Shown piece by piece: positions 1 to 11,793 of a stretch of 64,000 nucleotides of DNA. This stretch comes from Heliocidaris erythrogramma. Its lineage: Eukaryota > Echinodermata > Echinoidea > Camarodonta > Echinometridae. The number at the start of each line of letters is the position of its first letter. The stretch's first letter is position 1. The stretch spans positions 12,244,380 to 12,308,379 of the forward strand of contig CM046855.1 of NCBI GenBank assembly GCA_025617745.1, written 5' to 3'. Under the pieces are notes generated by a model, which made no database searches, was not told the origin of the DNA, and saw only the letters and a list, made by a program, of their open reading frames with translations. The position numbers and the translations under genes were made by a program.

Positions 1-1271
1 ATATCGAAAAACAGAAGATGTTCATACATTTTTTTTTGTTTGTTGAAAAGTGAGAAAATTCGTAATAAATGAACAGCGGCGAATCCAGATTTTGCGTACC
101 CAAATTCTCTACGAAATATTCCTTCAGTCACACCGACAGATCTACTCAAAACCGACAGATAAACGAATAAATATTGTCCATTTGGGGATAATGTATTTTT
201 TCTATTCGGTCTCTTATTGTAGGTCTGGTGTTGGTCTTGTCAGTGTGTTCTGGGTATCAGTTAATTCTATACTTCAAAGTGCAAAGCTAATCTTAATATT
301 TAATGGTTTCAACTTTGTAGTTTATTTGTTTTTTGATCTTATTCTGTGTTCAAAATTCTAGCGCTCATTTGTATGGAGTAAAATAAATCTTCTTTTTGAA
401 CATAGTAAGAAAGTTTATTGTGATATCACTTCATAAATATCCAACGCATGGCCTCATAACCAGACAATTACAATCATATTACGGTTCACTCTGCATCAAA
501 TAACGAGCCTCAGCCAAAGCAAAATGATAGCTGAAGTAACATCAAGAATACGAACCTAAAGTATCTATCAAGTGATGTGATATTTATAGCAGACAAGGAG
601 CAATTAAGACCAAAATGATATCAAATGATCGTAATGGCAACCTTCACAATTAAAGTAGATATTCAAAGAAAATCACAAATATGGCAATTAATGTATCACT
701 AGAAACTGGGAAGCTTACAGATGGCAATCGTATAAGTTTTATGTCAACTGCGTATCTGATGATTATAAAAACAACACAAAAAAAAAGCTCTTCTCAGCAT
801 CTGGAATATCCGAGGATTCGCCAGAAATATAGCGATGTTTTGATGTCGTCACATTCGGGATCGATCCTGCTTAAGCAGACGACGTCCTATAACGAATGAA
901 CGTAATTGCAATGCAATTATTTATCAAATTATAAAGAGTTTGGTGTATTTAAACATGACCTTATTTCACACCATTATAAAGGGAAAGTGAAACTGATTCT
1001 GATAGCTAAAACCGTTTGATTGTAAATACACAGGAGAAGGGTCAATGATCAATGAAATAAACCCCACTTTCAAATTGAAAAGCCCTCCGAATAATAGCAC
1101 GATGGTATTCGTTGCCTATTGAAACGCCGAACATGCCCCGGTGCAAGCAGCTGAAAATACAATGGCGTCTTATTTTGTTTACAAGTGACTGATTCCTTTA
1201 TTTTTTTAACGCTGCATTTTTCATCAAAATAATACCATACACGAAGTTAAGAGTGAGGCAACAGACTAACA
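1..1271. other. No gene recognised
   Basis: AT-rich sequence with no reading frame I can support. The one structure seen is a segment at about 865-890 that recurs inverted near 2003-2025. Confidence 0.5.
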
Positions 1272-1925
1272 TTAAAGGGAAATTAACCTCAGCGTATGAA
1301 TTAGCTTATTTTGAATGGTGTAGTATATGCCTCTTATTTGATACATGCAATTTCATGTAAAAACACAGGATATAGATATAAATCACTATTTTCCAGCCAA
1401 GTTATCGTCTGCTAGCAATAATAAGGGGGCTGCCATTACTTTATGTGTACACGAACATATTTTTCATCCCAAGTAAAATTTCCTTCATCGTTAACTTGTA
1501 ATTGATTTTTAGAGGACAAATATATATTAGATAAAGTCACATATTCTGAAATGTAAGTTTAGTTTTATATATTTTTTAAAAGGTCTTAATTTGTTCATAA
1601 AAAATATACTTCATAAAAAATATACGTCAAGGACGGAGAATTGACGTCAAGGACGGAGACAATCGTAACAATACCAAAACAAAGCGAGGAATCTGCTTTA
1701 CAGGATGGCTATTAGAACTCATGGGTCGTCAATTATCTAGGCCCATGGCCAATAACAATCGTAATACAATCAGAACAAAGCGACGTATCTGTTGTAAAGG
1801 TAGGCTATTATCAATGCATATGGTACCTAATGATCCGTGTCATGCACAAAATGGCAGCCTCCATGGAAAGACGTAGCAGACAATAGGTGCATCTAGAATA
1901 TCACGTGGGGTTAATTGTCCTTTAA
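1272..1925. mobile_element. 654-bp TTAA-flanked MITE, copy 1
   Basis: The element runs from TTAA-AGGGAAATTAACC to GGTTAATTGTCCT-TTAA, so it has imperfect inverted ends of about 13 bp just inside TTAA, the piggyBac target. It has no transposase frame. A near-identical copy of exactly the same length lies at 21026-21679, which indicates recent movement. It contains a 20-bp direct repeat (CGTCAAGGACGGAGA-type) near 1625-1660. Confidence 0.85.
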
Positions 1926-3768
1926 GACTGACGCTAATGAAGGAAGAGAAATAAGTGAAGAGGAGATGACAAAATAGGCTCTGAAAAATGTGTAAGATGT
2001 TATGGGACATCGTCTGCTTAGACAAGACTGGTCCATGGTGTGTCGTCACATATCTCAGTAGCGTTCGAGGAGCTCTTCAGCTGCTATATCGGGGGCTGTA
2101 TTTTACCGTTTTATAATTGATAATCATTACTTCAAATGTTTCCAAGCATTGAATTTGGATAACCTTGTTTAATTTATGCCATCTATGCAATAATAAGTAT
2201 TAAGCCAATATTTAAAATCATCAAAGTTCTACTTTAATAGGAATTTTTATTTTCGTAGCATGAAAATGCCAACCACTTCATATGAATTTGGATTCATACA
2301 TTATCAGTTTGTTATGCTTTTGTAAACAGTCAAGCCAGGTACTTCTTTAAACAGCGTATTAATCAACGCGAATCCTGATGTTCATTAAGCCAACTAAATA
2401 TAGTATTCTACATATAAAGATAATTATAAAAATAGGCTAGTACCCTTTCATATGAAAATGGGGGTGCTTGAATTGCGAATTTTGGATGAATATTTGATAA
2501 AATGCCTGAAATCGTATTGAAAAGTTTCAATTAAATAATATTTATCATTCATTAGTCTCTTCTTTTACATCCGTTTCGGACAATTATGAGAATGGCCACA
2601 AAAAATACATAGTGTCAACCTTTTCACATTTTTTTTTTTTTAGGTAACATTGCTGAAAATAGGACTGTATTATGGAGGGGGCGGCTGGAGAAATAGCTGT
2701 GAGAGGGCATATGGTTGCCAACAACCTGCAATATGAGCAATAAAAGTCAATCATCATATTGCCTTTAGTTAAATAATGGCCTTGCAAGCAAAGAATTCAT
2801 CCAGATTTGATAAACAATGCATATAACAAGGATGCCACTGATTTTATTTCTCAATAGCAAACTCTCTCTCTCTCTCTCTCTCATGTTTGGCATGTACATG
2901 TATGCCAAAGACATGCAGAGACATCCTGTTTACACCAATTTAATTTCTGCATGTGTGATGTAACCTTCATACATAGAATACATACACCATCTAATAACAG
3001 TCATATCATTTGCAATTATATGGAATAATGAAGGATTCCATGAACAAATTCAATAATTGTATTTTCTACAGTATGTAATGCTGCCATAATTCAAGGAAAA
3101 TAACATAGACCTAATTATTCTTTATGTTCAGATCAAGAGATGGAAGGTGGTCAAGAGTTGGGAAATGAAAGAGAGTGAGGGAGGGAGAGGGAGAGGGAGA
3201 GGGAGAGGGAGAGGGAGAGGGAGAGAGAGAGGGAGAGGGAGAGGGAGAGGGAGAGGGAGAGGGTGAGGGAGGGATACATGTATTTAGAAATTGCCTAGAA
3301 GTAAGAAAGACAGTGAGAAATAGAAGAGAGTTAGAAAGAGAGAAAGAGAAGGAAAGGAGAGAGAAGGAAAGAGATGGACAAAGATGAGAAAGAGATTAAT
3401 AGGTAGATACAGATGGAAGGAAGGCAGTGAGAAAAATAAAAAAAAATAAAAAAAAGATTAGACAAGAAGATGAGATAGAAAAAGATGAAGAGATAGGGAA
3501 GGATGAAGTAAAATAGATAACTAGATCGATAGATAGAAATGGAGCAATAGAGAGACAGGAATATAAAATGGCAGAAAAATGAGATAGAAATGGAAAAATA
3601 CAGATAGAGAGAGATGTGAGTGAGAAAAAAAAACATGATATAGAAAAGCATACAGCTCACACACACCAAACACACAAGGAAACAAAAGGACCATAGCCCT
3701 TAAAGGGAAAAGTTGCTTTCAAAAGCAGATTGATATTTTGTAAGCTATGAGATTTTGAAAGTTTCTAT

Positions 3769-3803
<35 letters not shown>

Positions 3804-4005
3804 TGCCTAGTACCTCCATCATGTGTTAATAAATGGCCTTACCATGAACATAAAGGGAAAAAGAACTAACTGGGCTAGTGATTTGATCAGGATGTACAGA
3901 AGATCTGAAGAGTGGTACAACCATGAAAGCACACGTGCACAGTCACATCATCAATATTTATATGCTGGAGATCCCCGTATTCATTCAACATGCAAAATGT
4001 CGATT
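1926..4005. other. Intergenic; microsatellites only
   Basis: No gene recognised. It holds a CT run (2863-2881), a GAGGGA-type array (3172-3272) followed by a long purine-rich stretch to about 3650, and an AT run (3773-3801). Confidence 0.5.
3172..3272 (+). repeat. GAGGGA hexanucleotide microsatellite
   Basis: About 100 bp of near-perfect GGGAGA units with few interruptions, followed by AGAAAG-rich purine sequence. Confidence 0.9.
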
Positions 4006-5138
4006 TTAACCCTTTGAGTGCGAGCTCGCGCACAGCGATTGTTCTCCCTGTGACGGAGCGATTTCGGTTACATTGCCGGTAATGGGAAATTTGGAGGTGT
4101 TTCTACTTTGATTGCTCATTGTACCTCACTCGGTCATTTTCGTAATTTTTAGTAAATGTAAACATGAAAGGTCAGACTTTTCTCCTTCTAAAAATATAAG
4201 TTTTGTTTATCGAAATAAAAAATAAGGTTTGTTATTTTACAGGGGAAAAGCCGTCTTATTTTGTTGAAGCTTCGCTTCCTTCCTTTTCAGTACACTTACA
4301 ATACAAATTGCGTAAACGCCGTCGCACACGCAGTTAGATCAAGGTCTGTGATAACTCCTTGGTTCGATCGATACCCCATTCATTGGCCCCCATTGTTGTC
4401 TGCTAATGCTCGGGCGATTATCTGCACACATTGCGCCCTGCATTTTACACGTGTTTCCGACTCATTTTGTAGTCGTATTCTGACCAGCATTGTGACATTA
4501 TCACTCTAAATGCTTTCTATATCACATGTATCAGGGAACTGTTTTTTCAGATGAACATTGTTTATTCAATAAGACAAAAATAATCCTATTTACTTTCGAA
4601 TACATTTCTCATGATTTGTCATAACTATTTGTTTTATTTCTCCCGCTTCATTCGTTTATTTCTCTATCTATCCATCTCTCTTTCAACGCTTTTCCCTATG
4701 TAGTTGTTTTATCAATAAAACAATTTATTAAAATCATGTACACATAAAATTATGTGATTTGTTTTTTTTTGTAATGGGAAAAAGCTAAATGAATGACAGT
4801 GAGTGGAACAAAATAATACTTTATCACATCTCAATGCCGCCTGCTCTCTCTCTCTCTGAACTCGTCAGGAAGTTCGTGCAATTAAAACTTTGTTTTAGTG
4901 CGTTTTATTTCCTCATTGCATGCAATTTTTATTATAAAAGGATGTGGCTATTTATCAGAGTTTGATCGATTTGAAAATAAAGAGACCATCAGAAAGGAGC
5001 ATGATATCGAGAGTGTAGTAATTGTATGTTTCGAGGAAAATATTGAAACAGGAAGACAAGAGTTGAGTTGGATAATGACAAGAATCATAAACAAACTAAA
5101 ACGATAAAGAAATATGTTTTTGAAAATTAACAGCGATG

Positions 5139-5165
5139 GGGGGGGGGGGGGGGGGGGGGGGGGGG
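5139..5165 (+). repeat. Poly-G tract
   Basis: A run of about 27 consecutive G inside the 4.0-6.7 kb element. It is prone to quadruplex formation and to sequencing error. Confidence 0.85.
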
Positions 5166-5772
5166 CAATGACAACAACGGCGATCCCGATAGTATAGCAA
5201 TCAATGATGGTAATTTCTAGTGCCCCCCCCCCCTGGCCGTGACAAGAAATTGATGATGACAATATATCATGTCAGGACGGTTAATAAACGCATTTTTGTT
5301 AGAAAAAGTAAACGTGTGAGTTTTAAGTTTATTGTAATGTAGGCTTACAGCCAAGTTAATTACCAAATCAATATATCTTTATAGTGATGTTGCAATATCT
5401 GCAATAACAGCCCGCCTTTCCCCTTATTATTATTATTATTTTTTTTTTTTACAGCAGATGACGGAATCGGGAATAAAATAAAGATGCATGAAATTAAAGC
5501 TTTCAAAGTATGCAATATTATGGTTATCCTTTTGACACAAATCCCACTCATCAGGATAACCATTTAACGGGCTGTACTGTGAATTTCAAAATGAGCATTA
5601 ATAATTGGGTTCCCGTAATTCTTGGTTGTAGTTTTATCATATTGATAGCATGGCAGCGCATGTTTACAGTTCATTCTTGTATACATGTATTCAGTAGGTC
5701 GACCTACGTATACGTCCTCTTCTTTCAAAATGCTAATCCTTGTTAACTGAGAAAGCGTTTCATTTTGAAAAG

Positions 5773-5983
5773 GTTCATTGAAATTCATGAATGAAGCGCT
5801 GAATTTGCCAATTTCAATTTCAATAACCCTTGACCAAGCTCCTTTTGTTTTATTTTATGAACTTGGATTTCGGAAAAGAGTAGAATGGTTCATTCATGAA
5901 TGAAGGGCTGAATTGGCCAATTTCAATTGATATAATCCTTGAGCAAGCTCCTTTTATTTTATCTTATGAACTTGGATTATAAG
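5773..5983 (+). repeat. Direct duplication of a ~98-bp segment
   Basis: Segments 5773-5871 and 5885-5983 share TTCATGAATGAAG.GCTGAATT, CAAGCTCCTTTT and ATGAACTTGGATT with scattered differences. Confidence 0.7.
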
Positions 5984-6745
5984 GAGCAACGTCAAGTTAT
6001 CAAAGCACATGTTTGGAACAGGGAGGCAATTTCTTGTCATTGACCGGGATGGATTGGAGGCGGAGGGGCTCTCCCTCTCTCTCTCTCTCTCTGGCTCTAT
6101 CTTCCATAGCTCTCATCTAGTACACACTTTCCTAAAAACATTAAAATATAAATACATTTTAAATAATCAATAAACAACCAATCAAAAGTAGTATAGTTGA
6201 CGGGTGCACAGCAATTTAATTCCTACGAGAAACAACAAATCATGTGCTTATTTCAAATCAGTTGATGAAAAATGCCTTAGATAAAAAATAAATAAGTAAA
6301 CAACGTCAGGATCGAAGTCGGGAGTGTAAATGTAGTGAATACGCACATAACGTAGCTGTAGCTTTTTGTCAAGATCGATCGGCGCTTTGAACGCTATGAT
6401 ATCACGTGATCGGAGCTCTAGACTATGGAAATAACATGATCAAAGCGGACGCGTACGCGTACGTATACAAGATTTACGATCCCAAACAAGAATTTCGGGT
6501 AAAGTTGAAACGAAATCCTATTTTTCTCAATTTTTCTCCACGTAACCTCATATTTTTTTAACGGGTATTGTGAATGAATATATCTACATAATACTACTAA
6601 GAATTTTAGCGCATAAGAGCGGATAGTTAGCTGGAAAACTTTGTCAACATATTAGGCATAAATCTCGGCTTCTGTAGAAGCCCTCCGTCACAGACTGAGC
6701 ACCTCGCTCGGCTTCTGTAGAAGCCCGTCGTCTCCAAAGGGTTAA

Positions 6746-7276
6746 AGAAGCACATTTTATACTTGTTACTTTGATTTTCAGCTTTCTTCCAACTTGTTAT
6801 CAAGGTTATGTTCTATATACTGAATAATACCAGTGATGAAAAAACACAGCATTTTAGAAGTATTAGATTTAGAAGTATTTGGTTCCAACAAAGATAGTCC
6901 AATATCATTTATATTTCCTGTAAGAGGGAAATCAAATTTTAAGATAAATCAATGGGGACATATGCATTAAGAAGGAACTATCAAGATTACTACACTGTAG
7001 GAGCTGCATGGGGCAAGAATTGCCCTTCACAAGCACTAAAGCAACAATGACAATCCTTCACTATACATGTACATGTATTAGACAGGGTGTATGAAATACA
7101 GACTGAACATATATCAACCGTGGCTGGTGCTTTGAATTCATCAAAGAATGTTCTATTGACAGCATGTACTTCAGTTTACAGGGTACATACAAATGTCAAA
7201 GGCATATAAAGTAAGGAGCATTGTTTCAAATGCACATCTAAATGGTCAAACAATAAAAACCTAACATCACTCTTAC
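6746..7276. other. No gene recognised
   Basis: AT-rich sequence between the piggyBac-like element and PAH exon B. No exon following PAH exon B could be identified here. Confidence 0.4.
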
Positions 7277-7481
7277 CCTAATTGAGTCAACAAACTGTGT
7301 CAGCTCCTGCCTGTTCATAGCTGACCTTTGACCTGGTATGCGTACAATGACCTGTGTCGGGTCATTGTTCTGGATGCCGATGGTGTGACCAGGAGGAAGG
7401 AATCCAGTGAGACTGCATAGCAGTTCTCTCTGACCTGACATGAGACCGGTGACTGATAGCATCATCTCGGCCACACTGATG
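7277..7481 (-). CDS. PAH-domain exon B (second half)
   Basis: This 205-nt exon has acceptor CCCTCCTAG and donor AGG|GTAAGA. Its first C completes the Ser codon begun in exon A. It encodes ISVAEMMLSVTGLMSGQREL and then LTGFLPPGHTIGI, which carries the FLPPG signature of SIN3-type PAH helices 3-4. The segment PTQVIVRIPGQRSAMNRQEL and TQFVDSIR follow. It ends in phase 0, so at least one more exon is expected to the left. No convincing one was seen before the window edge. Confidence 0.75.
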
Positions 7482-8192
7482 CTAGGAGGGAAAGGTGATG
7501 AAACAAGGGTCAGCTACCAGTCTTAAAATATGCCCACGTACTCATCCACACACAGATTTATATCACTCCCAAATGAACTACAAAAATATCAACAATTTAA
7601 AAATTCTTTCTCTCATGAAATGCTTTAAACAATTGTTGGAATGACTTAGTGTACCAAGAGTTACTCATTACATTACTTGCTGCTGGCACAATAAGCTTTA
7701 AATATTCATGAAATTCAATCTGACAAATATTGTTTCATTGATAACTACTTTTTCCTTACCATGATTATACATGTATTCTTCAAGACTCTTAACCAAAGCT
7801 TATATTTAAAATATCAACATACATCCCCAACAAACTTCTATTTTTTTTCATTTATTAATCAACATTTGCATGCACTGATAGTTGCTAGGGCAGACAAAAT
7901 TCTGACGAGCTTTTGGAGTGTCCAGAAAAGATTAGCAGCAAGCTTAATGCCTGTATCGAGTTGTGTTTCATAATCTACATCTTCATCTACATCTACATCT
8001 ACATGTATACATTCATTTATCTATTTAATCTTTTTTTTATATTTCAACATTTTTCAACATTATAAACTTTGTTTCAACTGTTTCTAAGAAGTCCCTATGT
8101 CTTGGAAAATACATTGAATTGAATGTAGGAATTCTTTTGGCCACAAAGTGCAAAGATAAAGGAAAAAAGGGCATAGTCGTAAACCGGGTCTG

Positions 8193-8431
8193 CTCGCTAT
8201 TCATAAGGACCGCCATTCATAGAAAACCACTATTCATTTAACACGCGTTATGAATAGTGGTCCTTATGAACGGAGGTCCTTATGAATAGCGAGGTAATTT
8301 GTCTATGGTTTGCTCGCTATTCATAAGAACCGCTATTCATACAAAACCGCTATTCATTTAGTCGCGCGTTATGGATAGCGGTCCTTATGAATAAGTGGTC
8401 CTTATGAATAGCGGTCCTTATGACTAGCGAG
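8193..8431. repeat. Two tandem ~110-bp palindromes built on CTCGCTATTCATAAG
   Basis: Palindrome 1 (8193-8293) and palindrome 2 (8313-8431) each start CTCGCTATTCATAAG and end in its reverse complement. Internal repeats of CTATTCAT and GGTCCTTATGAATAG and a CGCG centre recur in both. They lie in the intron between PAH exons A and B. Confidence 0.85.
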
Positions 8432-8473
8432 GTTACCCCGTCGTAAAGGAAGTGCAGTGAGTGACTGTCTTAC

Positions 8474-8634
8474 CTGCCATGTCTACCTCTGGTAATTGCA
8501 TCTATAAACTGTGCTTGGGTATCAGCCTGGTCTTGGAAGGTCTCGGTGAAGTTAGACACATACTTGGTTGCCTTCTCCACCTGCTTGTCTTTAGGTTGTG
8601 CTTTGACAACAGCAACGGGTGTCTTGGTTCCAGA
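8474..8634 (-). CDS. PAH-domain exon A (SIN3-type paired amphipathic helix, first half)
   Basis: This 161-nt exon has acceptor TTGTTTACCAG and donor GCAG|GTAAGA; it starts in phase 0 and ends in phase 2. It encodes a Lys-rich lead (SGTKTPVAVVKAQPKDKQ) and then helix 1-2 of a PAH domain (ATKYVSNFTETFQDQADTQ, then AQFIDAI). This matches the SIN3 pattern of a Y-L-x2-V-x3-F helix followed by a x3-F-L/I-D helix. PAH domains bind short amphipathic helices of transcription factors and recruit corepressors. The upstream exon was not found. It may belong to the zinc-module gene (all of whose exons are phase 0) or to a separate gene. Confidence 0.75.
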
Positions 8635-10164
8635 CTGGTAAACAACAAGAAAGTTCCATTTGCAAAATAATTCATTGTAGTACAAAGCAGATCCCTTTAT
8701 AAGAGAGTTACAGCAATGTATGATGTGAACACCATCCCCCCCTGCTATTAATACACAACATTCTATTCAAATGTAATGAGCACCTGTGTGTTCTATTATT
8801 ATTATTAAAAAAATCTTTACCCCATTTGGTTTACCCCATTTGGTTTCCCCCCAAACCGGACGCCCATGTGATAACTTTCAATGAAGGGACTCTAGTCCAA
8901 AATAGCTTTGCAGCCATGTTCTATTGCAATATAGAGGATGTTATGGGAAAATGGACATTACAAGACAGAAAATAATGTAATCACTAAATTATTTATGGAG
9001 TTACAGGTCTTAAATTACATGGGGGAGTGATTCACTGGTATTATTCAGTAAAATGTGCTTGAATCCTGATTCTATGGACACAGATGGCACTGTGAGGGCT
9101 AAGACCCACCAACAGTCCTTTATTTTAAAAATTGCTAACATGCTGCACACAGTTGGAATACTACATGTATACCAAGGAAATATCAGGTGTCTGGTATTCT
9201 GACAAGGCAACAGTGAAATCCATATATTTCATTAAAAACAACCATATATCAATATGAAAAAGCTGTGTATGTGTATAAGAAAAGAAAGATAATACATGTG
9301 AAGCTCTATCAACCATAATCTTCAGGGTTGGTAAAAATCCTCCATCTTTACCCTTTATCTTTAATAGCAAAGTTAAGACTCAATAAAATGCTCTTGTTTT
9401 TGCCAAGAGATAAATATCAACAATTACCAAGCTTTCTCTTTACAAGGTTTGGAGGCAATGAGGAGTCCTATAAAGGTTAAACAACAATCAAAATCAAGGG
9501 TTAGGCACATGAAGAAAAATGACATGAACACATAAAAAGTTTCCATGTAAAAAATATCACATACCTGTGACCTTTTTTATTTCAAAATTTTACACATATT
9601 TCCCGTATATCCATAATTTTCCATTTCTGATATCAATAACAGATTAAAAGTTATAAATATCTCTCTTCATATTGAAATGTACCAGCAAGGCAGAATAAAA
9701 CAAGCAATGACTACAGACATGATTGTAAAATGCATCATAATTGGCTTATAGAAATTATCTGCTATTGTACATACCATAGTTAACCACCTACAGCTTTTTC
9801 AAAAAACAATAGCCCTCGGGAGCATCTAATAAAAGACACTTCTAAAGCAATATAACTATTTTAGAAAATTTGTTAAGTACATGATTGTTGGGGATATGGC
9901 ATACAAAGTCATCTGAAATTCACACTCTCAGAATTACAATAGAATCATACCTTTCCATCAGAAAAGAAAATCAAAATGTGGTGCCTTGACAAACTGGGGC
10001 ATGTTCTTTGACTATGAAGTGTGATAAGAACTATGCTCTAATACACCTACATGTACATGTACATGTATGTTCAAACACGTTACGTGAATGGGGATTTTCT
10101 ATGGAGAATGATGTGCGAAAGACTTACTTATGTTCACATCTGTTTTGTAGCCTGAATTACAGTT
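8635..10164. other. No gene recognised
   Basis: AT-rich sequence upstream (in minus sense) of PAH exon A. No exon with convincing splice sites was found. Confidence 0.4.
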
Positions 10165-10470
10165 GTAACATAGGGGCGTTGGAACACAGACACCTTGAAA
10201 CTCAGGAACGTTGGAATACAGGGGTATTAAAGCACAAGGGTTTGGAAAACAGGAGTGTTGTACCAAGCAGTGTTAGAACATGGGAGTTTCAGAATATAGG
10301 AGTGTTTGGCTATAAATGTGGAACTGTCTCAAAACAAGAATATTGGAAACAAAGGGTAGCGGAACTGGTGGGTGCCAGTGGGTTTTGAGATACAGAAGTG
10401 GTGTAACATAGAGGGGAAACCCACATGGGGGTCATTAACATATGGAGCTATTACAACACCATTGCAAGTG
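10165..10470 (+). repeat. Degenerate minisatellite, period about 15-16 bp
   Basis: Units such as GGAACACAGGAGTGTT recur with substitutions (GTTGGAACACAGAC, GTTGGAATACAGGGGT, TTTGGAAAACAGGAGTG, GTTAGAACATGGGAG, and so on). An apparent plus-strand frame across it is a by-product of the repeat. Confidence 0.7.
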
Positions 10471-10987
10471 ATGAGCTACAGCACTCTCAGAGCAAGGAGT
10501 TATCACAAAGCTTTGGCATTTCCTTGGTGCTATAATATGCTTTGTTCATTGCAACAGCCCCTGACATGACCTCTTGTTTGAGGTTAGGAGTGGGTGAAAG
10601 CTAATAAAATATATAACACACATATTTTCATAGATCACATATGTATCAATATTAATATAATATCAAATATAACATAATGTATAGCCTCTTACCATTTCAT
10701 ATGAAATACTAATGTCTCGAAATTTCAATCCTTGCTCATTTATGCTCCAATTGAGAAAAACAACAAATTCCACTCATTTGTAAGAAGCAGTAATACCATA
10801 CCTGCAAACAATTCTACAGGTAATTCTTGATGAAGGTTTACCAATCATTGATGCTGGTACACAAGCACGGAACAAACATTAACACCCCCCCCCCCCACCA
10901 ATGGATACATTTCAGCTGTTGCCTATTAAGGAATGTACATGAAACTATGTACATGAGGGTTATGTTTAATTTGGAATTACATTTAGA

Positions 10988-11793
10988 AAACTAGATGAAT
11001 CTTCGACCGCGCGGTCGGAATTTATGCCTCCGCCATCACCAGATTGGAAATGTATGGCATACATGTACACTCTAAAAAGGATTGGTCCAACAAAATTACA
11101 AATCTTTTCACTTAAAAAGCACAGGAGACAGAAAATTTATTTCATTTCATTTTCATACCGTACAAATAAAAAACTTACCATTGATGACTTACAATCATCA
11201 AATACACCAAGGAAATAGATATTTTATAGCAAATAGACCACTGTCCCCTTGAAATTTCTAAAATAGGTAGGCCTAGACTCCATACATCACGAACCATTTT
11301 TATGTATATAATGACATCTATGACCTTTGAACTTTGACCTTGAGACCCTAAAATCTAATCCGTTATCGTCCCTCACATATGCATACATGGGCGGAGTTAG
11401 AGGTTGATCCGTCAAACAGTTCTGAAGTTATTGCGAGAACGAACCATTTTTATGTACATAATGACGCCTCTGACCTTTGACCTTTGACCTTGAGACCCTA
11501 AAATCTAATCAGTTCATCGGCCCTCCCATATGCAAACATAGGCCAGGTTAGAAGCTGATCTGTCTAACAGTTCTTTAGTTATCGCGAGAACTAACCATTT
11601 TTATGTACATAATTACCTCTATGACCTTTGAACTTTGACCTTGAGACCGTAAAATCTAATCAGTTCATCGTCCCTCACATATGCATACATGGGCCAAGTT
11701 ACAAACTGATCCAAAAAACAGTTTTGAAGTTATCGCAAGAACGAAAAGGGGACGGACGACCCAAAAACATAATGCCTCCGGCTACCACCTATA
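10988..11793. repeat. Tandem ~150-bp repeat array with TGACCTTTGACC cores, copy 1
   Basis: Three units carry ACCATTTTTATGTA, GACCTTTGAACTTTGACCTTGAG, a TCTAATC motif, CATATGCATACATGGGC and a GTTATCGCGAGAAC tail. They are bounded by AACTAGATGAATCT and by GACGGACGACC..AATGCCTCCGGC. The same family recurs at 40.84-41.51 kb, and a fragment of its end at 25.16-25.22 kb. Confidence 0.85.

Larger units (their letters stand above)
4006..6745. mobile_element. 2.74-kb piggyBac-like element without a transposase frame
   Basis: The left end is TTAA-CCCTTTGAGTGCGAG and the right end is CAAAGGG-TTAA. Both share TTAACCCTTTG plus a subterminal CTGTGACGGAG. TTAA duplication and CCC..GGG termini are piggyBac hallmarks. 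The right arm holds two hairpins GGCTTCTGTAGAAGCC. The interior has no long frame, so the copy is non-autonomous or decayed. It carries a 35-bp G run and a duplicated ~98-bp segment at 5773-5983. Confidence 0.7.

Noticed and set aside
3175-3675. Gly/Glu-rich and Ser/Phe-rich frames on opposite strands
   Set aside because: They follow from the GAGGGA and purine-rich repeats, not from coding selection.
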